Program-made: the position numbers and the translations under genes
Notes under the pieces: model-generated
Seen by the model: the letters and a program-made list of their open reading frames with translations, nothing else
Told to the model about the DNA's origin: nothing
Databases searched by the model: none
Origin: Brachycybe producta
Lineage: Eukaryota > Arthropoda > Diplopoda > Playtdesmida > Andrognathidae
Direction of reading: 5' to 3'
DNA length: 64,000 bases
NCBI GenBank assembly: GCA_036925085.1
Contig: JAUPFP010000085.1
Coordinates: 515,655-579,654 of the forward strand
Part shown: piece by piece, positions 63,891-64,000 of the stretch
Layout: each line of letters begins with the position of its first letter
How positions within the stretch are numbered: the first letter of the stretch is position 1

Positions 63891-64000
63891 TTGTTTACGG
63901 TTTTCATAGTCATCTGAAGTCTGTTGGGCCCTCCTGAGTTCATTTCAGTGCTTTTCAAGGCATCTAGAAGACTTTCAGTTTTGGCCGTTTTCTGAAAAAT
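63891..64000. repeat. S1, truncated by the window end
   Basis: Holds the first 110 bp of S1 with CCGTTTTCTG, and stops just before the expected inverted repeat. Confidence 0.92.

Larger units (their letters stand above)
1..64000. repeat. Satellite DNA array, two interleaved monomer families (whole window)
   Basis: Every base belongs to A, B or S repeat units in one orientation. About 270 A/B monomers average near 184 bp, and 47 S blocks (45 complete, 2 cut by the window ends) separate them. Copies differ from each other by only a few bases each. Array length, nucleosome-sized units and nested higher-order periods match what is known of centromeric or pericentromeric satellites, but centromere function is inference. 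No gene, RNA gene, mobile element or unique spacer was seen on either strand. Confidence 0.97.

Noticed and set aside
1-64000. CRISPR array
   Set aside because: Repeats are 165-185 bp and directly abutting, with no unique spacers between them.
1-64000. Alpha satellite or another well-known centromere repeat
   Set aside because: The monomers do not resemble primate alpha satellite, Arabidopsis 178-bp or maize CentC as I know them; no family name is justified.
1-64000. Inverted segments or strand switches within the array
   Set aside because: Every monomer and S block I read from start to end is in the same orientation.

Overview
The whole 64 kb window is one head-to-tail satellite DNA array. 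I found no protein gene, RNA gene, transposon or unique sequence in it. All copies point the same way. Tandem arrays this long and homogeneous, with repeat units close to nucleosome length and layered higher-order repeats (HORs), are typical of eukaryotic centromeric or pericentromeric heterochromatin. Much of the variation between copies is CG to TG or CA, which suggests a genome with CpG methylation (plant or vertebrate). I do not recognise the satellite and cannot name the organism.

Two repeat families are interleaved. The main family has about 270 monomers of two kinds. Type A is about 183 bp, has a GATGCATCAC head, and usually carries a GAATTC. Type B is about 185 bp and has a GATTTGATGCATTCCC head. 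They usually alternate, giving a 368-bp dimer. The second family, called S here, has units of 165-170 bp built around TTGGGCCCTCCTGAG. S occurs as an S1-S2 pair (usually 335 bp, 39 complete blocks) or as a single unit (170 bp, 6 blocks), plus one truncated block at each end of the window. Every complete S block has the same two junctions: left CATTGCAAG/TTGTTTACGG, right A(A/G)T/GAACCAGACGAG or its one-base variant. One ancestral S-A/B fusion was therefore copied throughout. The entries below run from one S start to the next; X means a chimeric A/B monomer and B+7 a B monomer with a 7-bp duplication.

Layout: 1-2.5 kb, 13 monomers with irregular order; 2.5-9.0 kb, four copies of a 1623-bp HOR (S pair + 7 monomers) with a two-copy alternation; 9.0-15.6 kb, transition with 885-bp and 517-bp units; 15.6-18.5 kb, 885-bp HOR; 18.5-31 kb, a mosaic domain with its own S2 haplotype, displaced duplications and most of the single-S blocks; 31.2-36.4 kb, the longest S-free stretch, with an 1845-bp HOR; 36.4-44.2 kb, irregular units with 1075-, 2326- and 2197-bp offsets; 44.2-54.9 kb, a 1953-bp HOR that again alternates and then shifts to a 3389-bp duplication; 55.2-58.1 kb, pure 368-bp dimers; 58.1-60.6 kb, a return of the middle-domain variants; 60.6-64 kb, the first haplotype again.

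S haplotypes used below: a = GGAAGACTCTTTTC, CATGG, CTCTTGG, end TTAATTGTAAAT; b = as a but end TTCATTGTAAGT; c = GGAAAACTCATTTC, CATAG, CTCTTCG, end TTCATTGTAAGT; d = GGAAGACTCATTTC, CATGG, CTCTTGG, end TTCATTGTAAGT. Monomer counts and lengths were made by hand from the printed sequence; no alignment was run.
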